Below, piece by piece: positions 5,829 to 13,745 of a DNA stretch of 17,181 bases; within the stretch, counting starts at the first letter, position 1, and each line of letters begins with the position of its first letter. The stretch covers positions 1-17,181 of the forward strand of contig JARVJS010000084.1 of assembly GCA_029776125.1 (NCBI GenBank). The letters are read 5' to 3'. Position numbers and translations under genes: made by a program. The notes under the pieces are model-generated. The model was not told the origin of the DNA, made no database searches, and saw only the letters and a list, made by a program, of their open reading frames with translations. The DNA is from Nitrososphaeria archaeon. Lineage in GTDB: Archaea > Thermoproteota > Nitrososphaeria > JACIWG01.

Positions 5829-7457
5829 TCAAATATTTTCCAGCTCAGACTCTATCTCCTGCTTTAACGCATTTATTCTTTTTATTGTATCAGACCTCCT
5901 TTTTTCAAACTCTTTACTATCAATTTTTCCCATACTGAGCTGATCATAATAGGATGTAAGTTGCTTAAGTAATGTGTCAATATCCCTGTTTATTGAAGAA
6001 ATTTTGTCAAACAGAGGTTTATTTTTAGGATTATTTCTTACTGCTTCGGATATAGAATTCGCTATACTTGAATTTACTTTTGTAGAAGATGCAAAATATT
6101 CTTGCTTGAGAACATTAAACCTATGCCTTGGAACTTGGCCTTTCAATCTACCTTCATATAATTCTATTATAGATTCAATGAGCTTTAGCTTACCTCTAAC
6201 ATGGGCCTTAAGGTCAACAGCATACCTCTTCTCCTCTTCAGCCTCCCTCTGAAGTAGTGGAGTAATTGATGCAAATATCACTAGTATGAGTAGGGATACT
6301 GGAATATATGTTGATGAAGACCAATAAAGTTTAGGAATATATTCGATCACAAAACTTTGTAGAGAGAACGGGTTTGCGTTTTCAATGACCTTAACTTGTT
6401 CCCTCGAAATAAGATCAATACCTTGAGAAGGCTGTACTCTTATGACATACTCTCCTACTAAGGTATCAAGTGGCGGACTAGTTGTAATGTTTAAAACGTA
6501 GCTATTTCCTGTGAATTTTGTCATATTTGATGGGGCAGGATACCTTATTTTTAGAGTGTAAGTTTCATTTTGGTTTAACTGCTGTGGAAGAGTGAGTTGC
6601 CTATATAGGCCTAGATCATAGTCAGTTTCTGGTCCAATATCGTGTACAAGTTTTACTGAAAGGATTCTATCATTTAAAATGTTGAGGGATAATGTGCTTA
6701 TGCTGGTTTCGCCTAAATTTTTTAGCTGGATTTCTTCCATAACCCATATGCTTCCATCATCATAAAATTGTATTGTTCTAGTAGCTTTAGGAACCTTTAG
6801 GAGGTAGAGGTTTGCACTTCCCATAAGTTCTGCTGAAATGTTTTTGAAATAATAGTTTCCAGCCCTAACGTTTTCAAATGTTCTAGTATAGATATTCTTT
6901 GTAACTAGCGCTGTATATGTGAAGTTTTCTAAAGTTTCTGTTGGCACAACACCGTAGGGTAAGATTATATTTGATAGTGTTGCTTTGGAATCAAGGTTTA
7001 GCGCAGGATATATTGGTAAAATAAACTGTATGCTAGTTTTGGAGGTAAATGAGAAGAATTCTTTCACTAAAATTTTTACTGTAATATTGTAGTCAGTTTC
7101 TGGGTCAATTTGAATAACATCTTTTGAAGCCAGTTTTATGATCGTAAAGTTTCCTTCACTGTATGAAGAAGCAGCTAGCCGCTCGTCAGAAACGGCTTCA
7201 ATCACCATTTTTTGATATAATTCCCTAGGATATTTTAATTCTACAGTTGGTATGGTGGCCTTTGAAGTTAGATTATTGTGGAATGATATCGTGCTCGTTA
7301 ATACAGTTAAACCATATTCTTTTATTTCAAAAGTGTGAACAAATTCTTTAACATACGGGGACGAGCTTATAGCATAAGAATTGTAATTAAACATGATATA
7401 GGATAGAAAAACTATGATTACAAGTATAGATATTATCTTAACTTTTTGATATTGCAC
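5829..7457 (-). CDS. Membrane-anchored glycoprotein-like protein with ribophorin-I-like layout
   Basis: The 542-residue protein has a GTG start. An N-terminal hydrophobic segment (about 8-28) is a signal or anchor. Residues 30-380 form a beta-rich ectodomain with eight N-x-S/T sequons (N62, N103, N124, N178, N206, N297, N311, N323). A single helix at about 383-402 leads into a charged, mostly helical cytoplasmic tail (405-542) with coiled-coil character. This order (signal, two beta domains, one helix, helical cytosolic tail) is that of eukaryotic ribophorin I, an oligosaccharyltransferase subunit. The junction near residues 221-250 (TRTIQFYDDGSIWVMEEIQL) resembles the ribophorin block around WGNIAVEE, from memory. 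Homology is an inference; a generic surface protein is the alternative. A TATA palindrome 26-27 bases from the GTG suggests a leaderless transcript. The ferredoxin follows after 16 bases. Confidence 0.8.
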   Translation of the reverse strand: MQYQKVKIISILVIIVFLSYIMFNYNSYAISSSPYVKEFVHTFEIKEYGLTVLTSTISFHNNLTSKATIPTVELKYPRELYQKMVIEAVSDERLAASSYSEGNFTIIKLASKDVIQIDPETDYNITVKILVKEFFSFTSKTSIQFILPIYPALNLDSKATLSNIILPYGVVPTETLENFTYTALVTKNIYTRTFENVRAGNYYFKNISAELMGSANLYLLKVPKATRTIQFYDDGSIWVMEEIQLKNLGETSISTLSLNILNDRILSVKLVHDIGPETDYDLGLYRQLTLPQQLNQNETYTLKIRYPAPSNMTKFTGNSYVLNITTSPPLDTLVGEYVIRVQPSQGIDLISREQVKVIENANPFSLQSFVIEYIPKLYWSSSTYIPVSLLILVIFASITPLLQREAEEEKRYAVDLKAHVRGKLKLIESIIELYEGRLKGQVPRHRFNVLKQEYFASSTKVNSSIANSISEAVRNNPKNKPLFDKISSINRDIDTLLKQLTSYYDQLSMGKIDSKEFEKRRSDTIKRINALKQEIESELENI

Positions 7458-7479
7458 GGCAAGTTATAGAAGAGAAGAA

Positions 7480-7487
7480 TTTTAAAA
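7480..7487. promoter_or_regulatory. Palindromic TATA element shared by divergent genes
   Basis: TTTTAAAA lies in the 66-base gap between the GTG at 7457 (minus) and the ATG at 7524 (plus). It is 26-27 bases from the minus-strand start, fitting a leaderless transcript. On the plus strand it predicts transcription start near 7510, with a leader of about 14 bases before gcvPA. I see no second good TATA element in this gap, so one symmetrical site may serve both directions. Confidence 0.4.
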
Positions 7488-7523
7488 CTTTCTTATCCTA
7501 TTTTGGTGGAGGGATAAGACAAC

Positions 7524-8894
7524 ATGGGAGAATTTTTCAAAAATTATAGCAGAGAAAAACTGGAGAAGGTTCTTGAAAAAATTGGAGTCAAAGATGTAGA
7601 AGAATTATATTCTGATGTACCAGATGAAATTAAAATTAAGGGGGAACTCAATCTTCCAAAAGCATTAAATGAGATGGAGATTGAAAAATATGTTGGGAAG
7701 GTATTAGAAAAAAATATGGTGCATGATGAAGTCCTAACGTTCCTTGGCGCGGGGTTGCCACCACACTATGTTCCAGCAGCAATTGAATCAATTATTTCAA
7801 GAAGCGAATTTTATACAGCATACACACCATATCAGCCTGAAATTTCGCAAGGCATACTCCAAGCTCTGTTTGAGTACCAAAGTATGATCTGTGAACTTAC
7901 TGCAATGGATGTCGCAAACAGTTCAATGTACGACTGGGCCACAGGAGCCGCAGAGGCTTTAAGAATGGCCTTAAGAGTTAAAGGTAAGAAGAAGGTTCTT
8001 ATTGGAGAAAACATTGGGCCTGATAGAAAAAATGTTATTAAAACATATCTGGAACCTCTAGAATGTGATATTTTAGAAGTTAACTATGACGGTGTATGTG
8101 GTAGAATTGATTTAGGGGATTTGGAGAAGAAGGTTAAAGACGCATGCGCCCTATACATTGAAAATCCCAACTTTTTCGGAATAATAGAAAAGGATGCTGC
8201 AAAAATGGCAGATATAATACACAAGGAGGGGGGAGTCTTTATTGTAGGAGTTGACCCAATAAGTCTAGGCCTATTAAAGCCGCCTGGAGAATATGGAGCT
8301 GATATAGTTGTTGGAGAGGGACAGAACTTGGGGGGATGGCTAAATTTTGGAGGACCATCTTTGGGAATATTTGCTTGTAGATGGGATATGAGTTTAGTTA
8401 GACAGATGCCTGGAAGGATTATTGGCATGACGACAGATCTTTCAGGTGAAAGAAGAGCTTTCACAATGGTTCTCCAGACAAGAGAACAACATATAAGGAG
8501 AGAACAGGCCACGTCAAATATATGCACTAATGAGGCTCTCATGGCGGTTGCGGCAGCAGCATACCTGGCCCTATTAGGTTCTAAAGGGCTTAGAAAACTT
8601 GCTATAGAAATTTTTGAAAGAGCACATTATGCATGCAGAAGGCTAAGTGAAGTTAAGAATGTTATAGTGCCACATTTTTCGGGAGAATTTTATCAAGAGT
8701 TTACACTAAAGCTTGTTGGAGAAGACATTAATAGAGTATTTGATAGGATGATAGAGAGAAAGATTATACCAGGTCTTATTCTTACAAAATATTTTCCAAA
8801 ATTGGATAATGTGCTATTATCTTGTTTTACAGAAGTTCACAGTGTCGAAAATATTGAGAAGCTTGTTGAAGCTTTCAAGGAGGTTATGGTATAA
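7524..8894 (+). CDS. gcvPA: Glycine dehydrogenase (decarboxylating) subunit 1, P-protein alpha
   Basis: This 456-residue subunit is the N-terminal half of the two-part glycine cleavage P-protein, which decarboxylates glycine and loads the aminomethyl group on lipoyl-GcvH. Family marks are FLGAGLPPHYVP (residues 73-84), YTPYQPEISQG (100-110), a DVANSSMYD segment, and a C-terminal half matching a fold-type I PLP enzyme. The length is near the usual ~450. The PLP lysine is carried by the partner subunit. The TAA at 8892-8894 shares one base with the ATG of gcvPB, so the two are translated as a coupled pair. A purine-rich GGTGGAGGG stretch at 7505-7513 precedes the ATG at 7524. gcvT, gcvH and the lipoamide dehydrogenase are not in the window. 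Confidence 0.96.
   Translation: MGEFFKNYSREKLEKVLEKIGVKDVEELYSDVPDEIKIKGELNLPKALNEMEIEKYVGKVLEKNMVHDEVLTFLGAGLPPHYVPAAIESIISRSEFYTAYTPYQPEISQGILQALFEYQSMICELTAMDVANSSMYDWATGAAEALRMALRVKGKKKVLIGENIGPDRKNVIKTYLEPLECDILEVNYDGVCGRIDLGDLEKKVKDACALYIENPNFFGIIEKDAAKMADIIHKEGGVFIVGVDPISLGLLKPPGEYGADIVVGEGQNLGGWLNFGGPSLGIFACRWDMSLVRQMPGRIIGMTTDLSGERRAFTMVLQTREQHIRREQATSNICTNEALMAVAAAAYLALLGSKGLRKLAIEIFERAHYACRRLSEVKNVIVPHFSGEFYQEFTLKLVGEDINRVFDRMIERKIIPGLILTKYFPKLDNVLLSCFTEVHSVENIEKLVEAFKEVMV
8879..8884 (+). promoter_or_regulatory. Ribosome binding site for gcvPB
   Basis: GGAGGT lies inside the last codons of gcvPA, nine bases before the ATG at 8894. It fixes that start and supports coupled translation through the TAATG junction. 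Confidence 0.65.
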
Positions 8895-10363
8895 TGTTCA
8901 GACAAGCAAGATGGATTGAACCTCTTTTAAACGAGCTTACAAAAGAGGAGGGCGTACTTGAAAAGGTTAAACTTGAAGGCTTACCTGATGAAATTGTAAG
9001 AGATAAGCTAGACATACCAAACCTGACTGAGACAAGAGTTGTAAGACATTTTATGAGACTTTCTCAAATGAATTTTGGAGTGGACTTTGGAACTTATCCG
9101 CTTGGAAGCTGCACAATGAAATATAATCCAAAAGTTTGTGAAAGAATAGTTTCAAACTATAAGCTTAAGATGCTACACCCACTTCAGCCTCAAGAAACAT
9201 GCCAAGGGATATTGCAAATATTATATGAGCTCGCACAATGTTTGGTAGAGATTACGGGAGCACATAAAGCATGCCTAGTACCTTCAGCTGGCGCGCATGG
9301 AGAGTTTGTTGGAGCGTTAATGATTAGGGCTGCAATAAAGGACAGGGGGGAACTTGATACTAGAAGAGAAATGATTATACCAGATTCAGCCCACGGAACA
9401 AACCCTGCGAGCGCGGCAATGGCTGGTTTTAGGATTGTAAAGGTTCCATCAAACAATGAAGGCTTGGTCGATACCGAGGCACTAAAAAGTGTTGTTGGAA
9501 AAAGGACAGCGGGAATAATGCTAACTGTCCCAAACACTCTAGGACTATTTGAAAAGAAAATCATTGAGATTGTTAATATAGTGAAAGAGGTAGGAGGATA
9601 CACTTACTATGATGGCGCAAACTTGAATGCTTTAATGGGTAAAGTTAGGCCAGGAGATATGGGATTCGATATAATACACCTGAACCTACACAAAACATTT
9701 GCCACACCACATGGTGGTGGTGGACCAGGTTCTGGACCAGTTTGTGCCTCAGAAAATGTTGAAGAATATCTACCAGTACCTCTAATAGAATTTGATGGAA
9801 GAAAATATTATCTTGAATATGATAGGCCGAAAAGTATAGGGTTTGTTAGAGGATTTCATGGGAACATAAGTGTTCTAGTTAAAGCATATGTTTATATTCG
9901 ACTTTTGGGCTCTATGGGACTAAAAAGTGCTTCTGAGAGAGCTGTAGTGAACTCAAATTATTTGCTATCACTTTTGGACAAAGAATTTTATGAAGTACCC
10001 TATAGTACAAGTATGCCGAGAAAACACGAGTTTGTTGTAAGTGTTGGAAAAGCTTTGAGGGAGAAGGGTGTTTCAGCAAAGGATATTGCTAAAGCTTTAA
10101 TTGACTATGGAGTCCATGCGCCAACAATATATTTCCCATTGATTGTTCAAGAAGCGTTAATGATAGAGCCCACAGAAACAGAAAGCTTTGAGGAGGTTGA
10201 AGAATATGCGAGAATATTGAATGAGATAGCCTATAGGGCGTACCATGATCCTGAATGGATTAAGAGTACACCACACAATACTAGTGTTGGAAGAATAGAT
10301 GAAGCTAAAGCTTCACATCCAAGAACAATGCGCCTCAACTGGAGGAATTTGGAAAAGGTTTAA
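8894..10363 (+). CDS. gcvPB: Glycine dehydrogenase (decarboxylating) subunit 2, P-protein beta
   Basis: This 489-residue PLP-bearing half of the P-protein has NLHKTFATPHGGGGPGSGP at about residues 264-282, in which K267 is the PLP-binding lysine followed by the glycine-rich loop. Other family blocks are FGTYPLGSCTMKYNP (65-79), SAHGTNPASAAM (165-176), TVPNTLGLFE (211-220) and YYDGANLNA (238-246). It works as a heterotetramer with gcvPA in the glycine cleavage system, either degrading glycine to CO2, ammonia and methylene-H4-folate (or H4-pterin) or, in some anaerobes, running towards glycine synthesis. It overlaps gcvPA by one base. Length and sequence are ordinary for archaea and many bacteria, with no sign of damage. 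Confidence 0.96.
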   Translation: MFRQARWIEPLLNELTKEEGVLEKVKLEGLPDEIVRDKLDIPNLTETRVVRHFMRLSQMNFGVDFGTYPLGSCTMKYNPKVCERIVSNYKLKMLHPLQPQETCQGILQILYELAQCLVEITGAHKACLVPSAGAHGEFVGALMIRAAIKDRGELDTRREMIIPDSAHGTNPASAAMAGFRIVKVPSNNEGLVDTEALKSVVGKRTAGIMLTVPNTLGLFEKKIIEIVNIVKEVGGYTYYDGANLNALMGKVRPGDMGFDIIHLNLHKTFATPHGGGGPGSGPVCASENVEEYLPVPLIEFDGRKYYLEYDRPKSIGFVRGFHGNISVLVKAYVYIRLLGSMGLKSASERAVVNSNYLLSLLDKEFYEVPYSTSMPRKHEFVVSVGKALREKGVSAKDIAKALIDYGVHAPTIYFPLIVQEALMIEPTETESFEEVEEYARILNEIAYRAYHDPEWIKSTPHNTSVGRIDEAKASHPRTMRLNWRNLEKV

Positions 10364-10395
10364 ACGCTTACAAATTGTCTGGAAAGTGTCTTAGG

Positions 10396-11682
10396 ATGGT
10401 TGCAAAGGTGTACTTTGAAACTTACGGTTGCTCTTATAATAAGGCTGATACAAAGATAATGGAAAATATTGTGTCAAAAAATTTTGAGATTGTAGAAGAC
10501 ATTGACTTAGCGGATATAATAGTCTTGAACACATGTTATGTTAAAACTTCAACAGAGCACAGAATCGTTAATAGGATAAAGGAGCTTACATCAAAATATC
10601 CTGAAAAAAAGATGATTATAGCAGGATGCATGAGTGCAGTTGACAGAGAAAAGGCTATAATAGCAAATCCTAGAGCATCACTTTTAGGCCCCCAGAACAT
10701 TGATAAAATAAATGAGGTCATAGAAAGAACTTTAAGAAATGAGACTGTGTACTATACTACATATCAAAGGCTTGACAAAAGCGTTTTTCCTAAACTTTGG
10801 AAGAAAAATGATGTTATAAGAATAGTTCAAATATGTGAAGGATGCGCTGACGCATGTAGATACTGTTGTACAAGAATAGCCCGAGGCCCAATATTTTCAT
10901 TCAAAACAGAAAATATCTTAGAAGAAGTTAGAAAAGGTGTTTCAGAAGGGGCTAAAGAATTTTGGCTGACAGCCCAGGATACAAGTGCATATGGAATAGA
11001 TTCTGGCACAAACTTGGCGGAATTAGTTAAAAAGGTTGTGGAAATCGATGGACAATTTTATGTTAGAATAGGAATGATGAACCCACACCACACACTAAAG
11101 ATTTTAGATGATTTAATTGAAGTATATAAAAGTCCTAAGGTTTTCAAGTTTCTACATCTTCCAGTCCAAAGTGGAAGTAATCGGATTCTAAAGCTGATGA
11201 GAAGAAGGTATACTATTGAAGATGCCGAACTTATTATAAAATCGTTTAGAAAAATTTTCCCAAAACTAACATTCGCAACAGACATAATAGTAGGGTACCC
11301 GGGTGAAGAGGATGAGGATTTTATGGAAACATTAAACTTTTTGAATAAGATTAAGCCGGACATAGTTAATCTTTCAAAGTTTGGAAAAAGGCCTAAAACG
11401 GACGTGGAAATTGATAAAAGATATGATATTAACGTTTTAAAAGCAAGGAGTAAAAAGGCACATGAGCTAATATGTAAACTGCAATTCGATGGAAACAGAA
11501 GATGGATAGGATGGAGGGGGAAAATTTTGGTTGACGAAAAGGTTGGTAATAGTAGTGTTGGAAGAAACGAGTATTATAGGAACATAGTTTTAAAAGAAGA
11601 AGTGGAGCTTGGAACATTTTTGGATGTCGAAGTAGTGGATGCGGCACAGCATTTTCTTCTAGGAAGGATTTTGTGCAGATGA
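10396..11682 (+). CDS. Radical SAM tRNA methylthiotransferase (MiaB/CDKAL1-type, TRAM domain)
   Basis: The 428-residue enzyme installs a methylthio group on a tRNA base; the archaeal/eukaryal group makes ms2t6A37. The N-terminal domain supplies three cluster cysteines, C12 (ETYGCSYNKAD), C47 (LNTCYVK) and C78 (IAGCMSA). The radical SAM motif is C150-x3-C154-x2-C157, followed by a CTRIARG segment. The remaining barrel contains FLHLPVQSGSNRIL and a TDIIVGYPGE segment, and the last ~60 residues form a TRAM RNA-binding domain. I start at ATG 10396, which gives MVAKVYFETYG. A TTG at 10375 in the same frame would add seven residues (MSGKCLR) that I consider spurious. The gene follows gcvPB by 32 bases and may be cotranscribed, although a TTTAAA stretch near 10361 could act as a weak promoter. 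Confidence 0.94.
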   Translation: MVAKVYFETYGCSYNKADTKIMENIVSKNFEIVEDIDLADIIVLNTCYVKTSTEHRIVNRIKELTSKYPEKKMIIAGCMSAVDREKAIIANPRASLLGPQNIDKINEVIERTLRNETVYYTTYQRLDKSVFPKLWKKNDVIRIVQICEGCADACRYCCTRIARGPIFSFKTENILEEVRKGVSEGAKEFWLTAQDTSAYGIDSGTNLAELVKKVVEIDGQFYVRIGMMNPHHTLKILDDLIEVYKSPKVFKFLHLPVQSGSNRILKLMRRRYTIEDAELIIKSFRKIFPKLTFATDIIVGYPGEEDEDFMETLNFLNKIKPDIVNLSKFGKRPKTDVEIDKRYDINVLKARSKKAHELICKLQFDGNRRWIGWRGKILVDEKVGNSSVGRNEYYRNIVLKEEVELGTFLDVEVVDAAQHFLLGRILCR

Positions 11683-11718
11683 CAAAAAATGGCATAATTT
11701 GAAATTATTCCAGCACAA

Positions 11719-11725
11719 TTTTTTT
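11719..11725 (+). terminator. T-run, possible archaeal terminator
   Basis: Seven consecutive T residues lie about 37 bases after the methylthiotransferase stop, in the gap before the FtsZ-like gene. Archaeal termination often uses such U-tracts without a hairpin. This rests on composition alone. Confidence 0.35.
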
Positions 11726-11734
11726 CTACAGGAA

Positions 11735-11744
11735 CTTTAAATTT
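11735..11744 (+). promoter_or_regulatory. TATA-like element before FtsZ-like gene
   Basis: CTTTAAATTT would place transcription start near 11766 and leave about 26 bases of leader. A second candidate, AAATTAAAG at 11768-11776, is only about 20 bases from the ATG and fits less well. The choice between them is uncertain. Confidence 0.3.
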
Positions 11745-11791
11745 TTAGTCCTATACTGTTAATTTGCAAATTAAAGTAACCATAGCTTACA

Positions 11792-12784
11792 ATGCAAGCA
11801 TATGATGTTGCTGTAATAGGCGTTGGCACGGCAGGTAAGAGGATTATAGAAAAAGTTTCATATAAAATTTCTAACGGGATATTCTTATCAATTGATGATA
11901 CAGAATGGAGTATAGGTGGGGACAAGGTTAAAGAAATAAAGTTAAACGTTAACTTTGAGAGAACAGCAAAAAGGATAAAACTTGAAGCTCACAAGGCTTC
12001 AAAAAATATTGCAGAAGAAATAATGAGTGTAAATAATGTGGTTATAGTTGCGGGTCTTGGAGGAATATTTGGTTCATCAGCGGCACCAATCATTGCAAAA
12101 AGTTTGAAAGAATGGGGTAAAAGAGTATTAGGAATAACAATAATGCCATTCAAATTCGAAAAGAGTAGACTATTCAGGGCCGCCGTCAGCCTAAGGAAAA
12201 TGAAAATGACATGTGATGGTATAATTGTTATTGGAAACGGAGAATTCCTCGAGAAGTCTCCTCAAACACCACTATTTAAGGCATACGAGCTTGAAAACGA
12301 GTGGATAGGGAATTTGATTTCAAAGCTATTTGATAGAGGAAATGTTTACGGAATTAATTCAAAGGAAACATATCGGATTACTTCAGATGGGAATATTATA
12401 GTTGGAGTTGGTGTTGGAGAAGGTACGGGAATGGCTGAAGAAGCTGCAACAAAAGCATCATCAGCACTTAGAAGACAAAGCAATGCAGATGTTAAAGAGG
12501 CTTTAGTATATGTTGTAGGATGGAAAGAGATTTCAGTAGGAGACGTTTCAACAATAGTGACAACATTTAGGGGAATAACATGCTGTGAAGGAGATGTTAG
12601 GGTTGGATACTATCCAAACAATGATAGAAGCCTAACAGTTTACGCTCTGGCATCTGTTATGGAAACAAAGTTTGATGAATGGGATCCTATCCAGAAGATC
12701 TTAAATGGAAGAGAACTGGACTTTGACATATACAGTGACATGAGTGTAGACTATGATTTTTCTGGAATAAAGTGTTTAGACTAG
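11792..12784 (+). CDS. Divergent FtsZ/tubulin-superfamily protein lacking canonical T4 and T7 loops
   Basis: A 330-residue protein with the FtsZ fold in order. The first nucleotide-binding strand carries VIGVGTAGKRI (residues 8-18). The T4 region reads GLGGIFGSSAAP (88-99), where canonical FtsZ has a GGGTGTGAAP-type loop, and runs into PFKFEKSRLFRAA (119-131) and DGIIVIGN (142-149), which match the FtsZ blocks after T4. GVGVGEGTGMAEEAATKA (205 onward) corresponds to the IGIGEA block, and a C-terminal domain (about 225-330) follows. The T7 region (GINSKETYRI, 187-196) lacks the NxDxxD acidic residues needed for GTP hydrolysis between subunits. I infer an FtsZ paralogue that binds nucleotide differently, or weakly, and probably does not hydrolyse it by the usual mechanism; its role could be cytoskeletal or regulatory. 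It is monocistronic, and its stop codon overlaps that of the convergent PHP gene. Confidence 0.8.
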   Translation: MQAYDVAVIGVGTAGKRIIEKVSYKISNGIFLSIDDTEWSIGGDKVKEIKLNVNFERTAKRIKLEAHKASKNIAEEIMSVNNVVIVAGLGGIFGSSAAPIIAKSLKEWGKRVLGITIMPFKFEKSRLFRAAVSLRKMKMTCDGIIVIGNGEFLEKSPQTPLFKAYELENEWIGNLISKLFDRGNVYGINSKETYRITSDGNIIVGVGVGEGTGMAEEAATKASSALRRQSNADVKEALVYVVGWKEISVGDVSTIVTTFRGITCCEGDVRVGYYPNNDRSLTVYALASVMETKFDEWDPIQKILNGRELDFDIYSDMSVDYDFSGIKCLD

Positions 12785-12788
12785 TCTA
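12777..12788. repeat. 12-base perfect palindrome holding two convergent stop codons
   Basis: TAGACTAGTCTA is its own reverse complement. It contains the TAG stop of the FtsZ-like gene (12782-12784) and the TAG stop of the PHP gene on the other strand (12783-12781). Both proteins therefore end in Leu-Asp. The coding overlap is the 4-base CTAG at 12781-12784. No T-run or stem-loop with a loop is visible. Confidence 0.8.
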
Positions 12789-13413
12789 GTTTCTTAAGAA
12801 TCCTTCCAAAAAACAATTTTATCATATGTGATAATGGTCTACTACGTCCATGCGGGGAACCTTTTCCAAGAAAGATTTTTTCAATCGCATCAAATATTGA
12901 TGAAGCTTCAACTTCAACATAGCATAGTCCAACATCTTCAGGAAGATGCGCATCACTTCCTGCAACCATTGGAATATCAAGTTCTTTTGCAAGAAGAAAA
13001 GCCTTTGAAGATGAACTTTTGAATGGAAAGGAGGCAGAATTGTATACTTCTATTGCATCAGGCATAATTTTCTTGATCCTTTTAAAGAAAACACGATCAA
13101 AAGGATGAGCCCATATAGCGTAACCTTCAACCTTATGAATTATTTCAATTGGATCATGGTATGCTGATTTTGGATTAAAACGCCTTTTAGGAAGCAAACA
13201 TACAACATGTCCAAAAAAGGTTCTTAATTCGATTGCTGGAATAAGATAGACTCCATTAACCTCAACAACTTCTTCTAAGGAGAAAAAGTCATGATCTGCT
13301 ATAACAACAGCGTTTATTTCCCGCTTTCTTGCAAAATATGATATTTGTTGAAATGAACCTAATGCATCTTTAGAGTTTTCACTATGAACATGAAAGTCAA
13401 TCCTATATTTCAT
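12781..13413 (-). CDS. PHP-domain metal-dependent phosphoesterase
   Basis: A 210-residue protein with a full set of PHP-domain metal ligands: H8-x-H10 (DFHVHSE), D40-H41 (IADHDF), E62 (IELRTF), H69, H103 (WAHPFD) and D154-x-H156 (GSDAHLP). PHP proteins hydrolyse phosphate esters (histidinol phosphate, nucleoside or oligonucleotide phosphates) with two or three metal ions. This short stand-alone form resembles TrpH-like phosphatases or nucleotidases, and the substrate is not visible. The ATG at 13413 overlaps the TGA of the upstream EMAP-like gene (ATGA), so translation is coupled to the MetRS group. The C-terminus is short and basic (RILKKLD). Confidence 0.9.
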   Translation of the reverse strand: MKYRIDFHVHSENSKDALGSFQQISYFARKREINAVVIADHDFFSLEEVVEVNGVYLIPAIELRTFFGHVVCLLPKRRFNPKSAYHDPIEIIHKVEGYAIWAHPFDRVFFKRIKKIMPDAIEVYNSASFPFKSSSSKAFLLAKELDIPMVAGSDAHLPEDVGLCYVEVEASSIFDAIEKIFLGKGSPHGRSRPLSHMIKLFFGRILKKLD

Positions 13414-13745
13414 GTTACTTTGCTTCCTGTTGAAACAGGCTTATCTGGGACAAGCAAGGAAACATTAGAAGAATTCTTACTGTCTATTGCAGCTAAAAGC
13501 ATCACCTGGCTTTCTAGTCCAAACATTTTCCTAGGCTTCAAGTTTGTTACAACAGCAACAATCTTTCCAAGCAACTCCTCCGGACTATAATATTCGGCAA
13601 GCCCTGCAACACAACTCCTAACGTCACCACCTAAATCAACTTCTAGATGTAGAAGCTTCTTTGCACCAGCAACCCTTTCAGCCTTAACAATCTTACCGAC
13701 CCTAATATCAAGCTTGGCAAAATCTCCAAATTCTAGAAGACTCAA
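13410..13745 (-). CDS. Stand-alone EMAP-like tRNA-binding subunit of methionyl-tRNA synthetase
   Basis: This 111-residue OB-fold protein is of the Trbp111/MetRS C-terminal type. Typical blocks are FAKLDIRVGKIVKAERV (about 9-25), KLLHLEVDLGG (31-41), SCVAGLAEYYSPEEL (44-58), VVTNLKPRKMFG (65-76) and MLLAA. It dimerises and raises tRNA affinity; in bacteria the domain is fused to MetRS, while archaea often encode it separately. The start is TTG at 13745, overlapping the MetRS stop as TTGA, with GGTGG at 13752-13756 six bases upstream. Those bases also encode the Gly residues at the MetRS C-terminus. Its own stop overlaps the PHP gene start. The role is supported by both sequence and position directly after MetRS. 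Confidence 0.9.
   Translation of the reverse strand: MSLLEFGDFAKLDIRVGKIVKAERVAGAKKLLHLEVDLGGDVRSCVAGLAEYYSPEELLGKIVAVVTNLKPRKMFGLESQVMLLAAIDSKNSSNVSLLVPDKPVSTGSKVT

Noticed and set aside
9711..9735. GGT-rich microsatellite-like tract
   Set aside because: It encodes the conserved glycine-rich loop after the PLP lysine of gcvPB, so protein constraint explains it.
10375..10395. TTG start for the methylthiotransferase adding MSGKCLR
   Set aside because: The family begins just before the VYFETYGC block. ATG 10396 gives a normal N-terminus, and no good SD precedes the TTG.
12777..12788. Palindrome as an operator or integration site
   Set aside because: It sits exactly on two convergent stop codons, no second copy was noticed, and there is no recombinase or regulator gene nearby.
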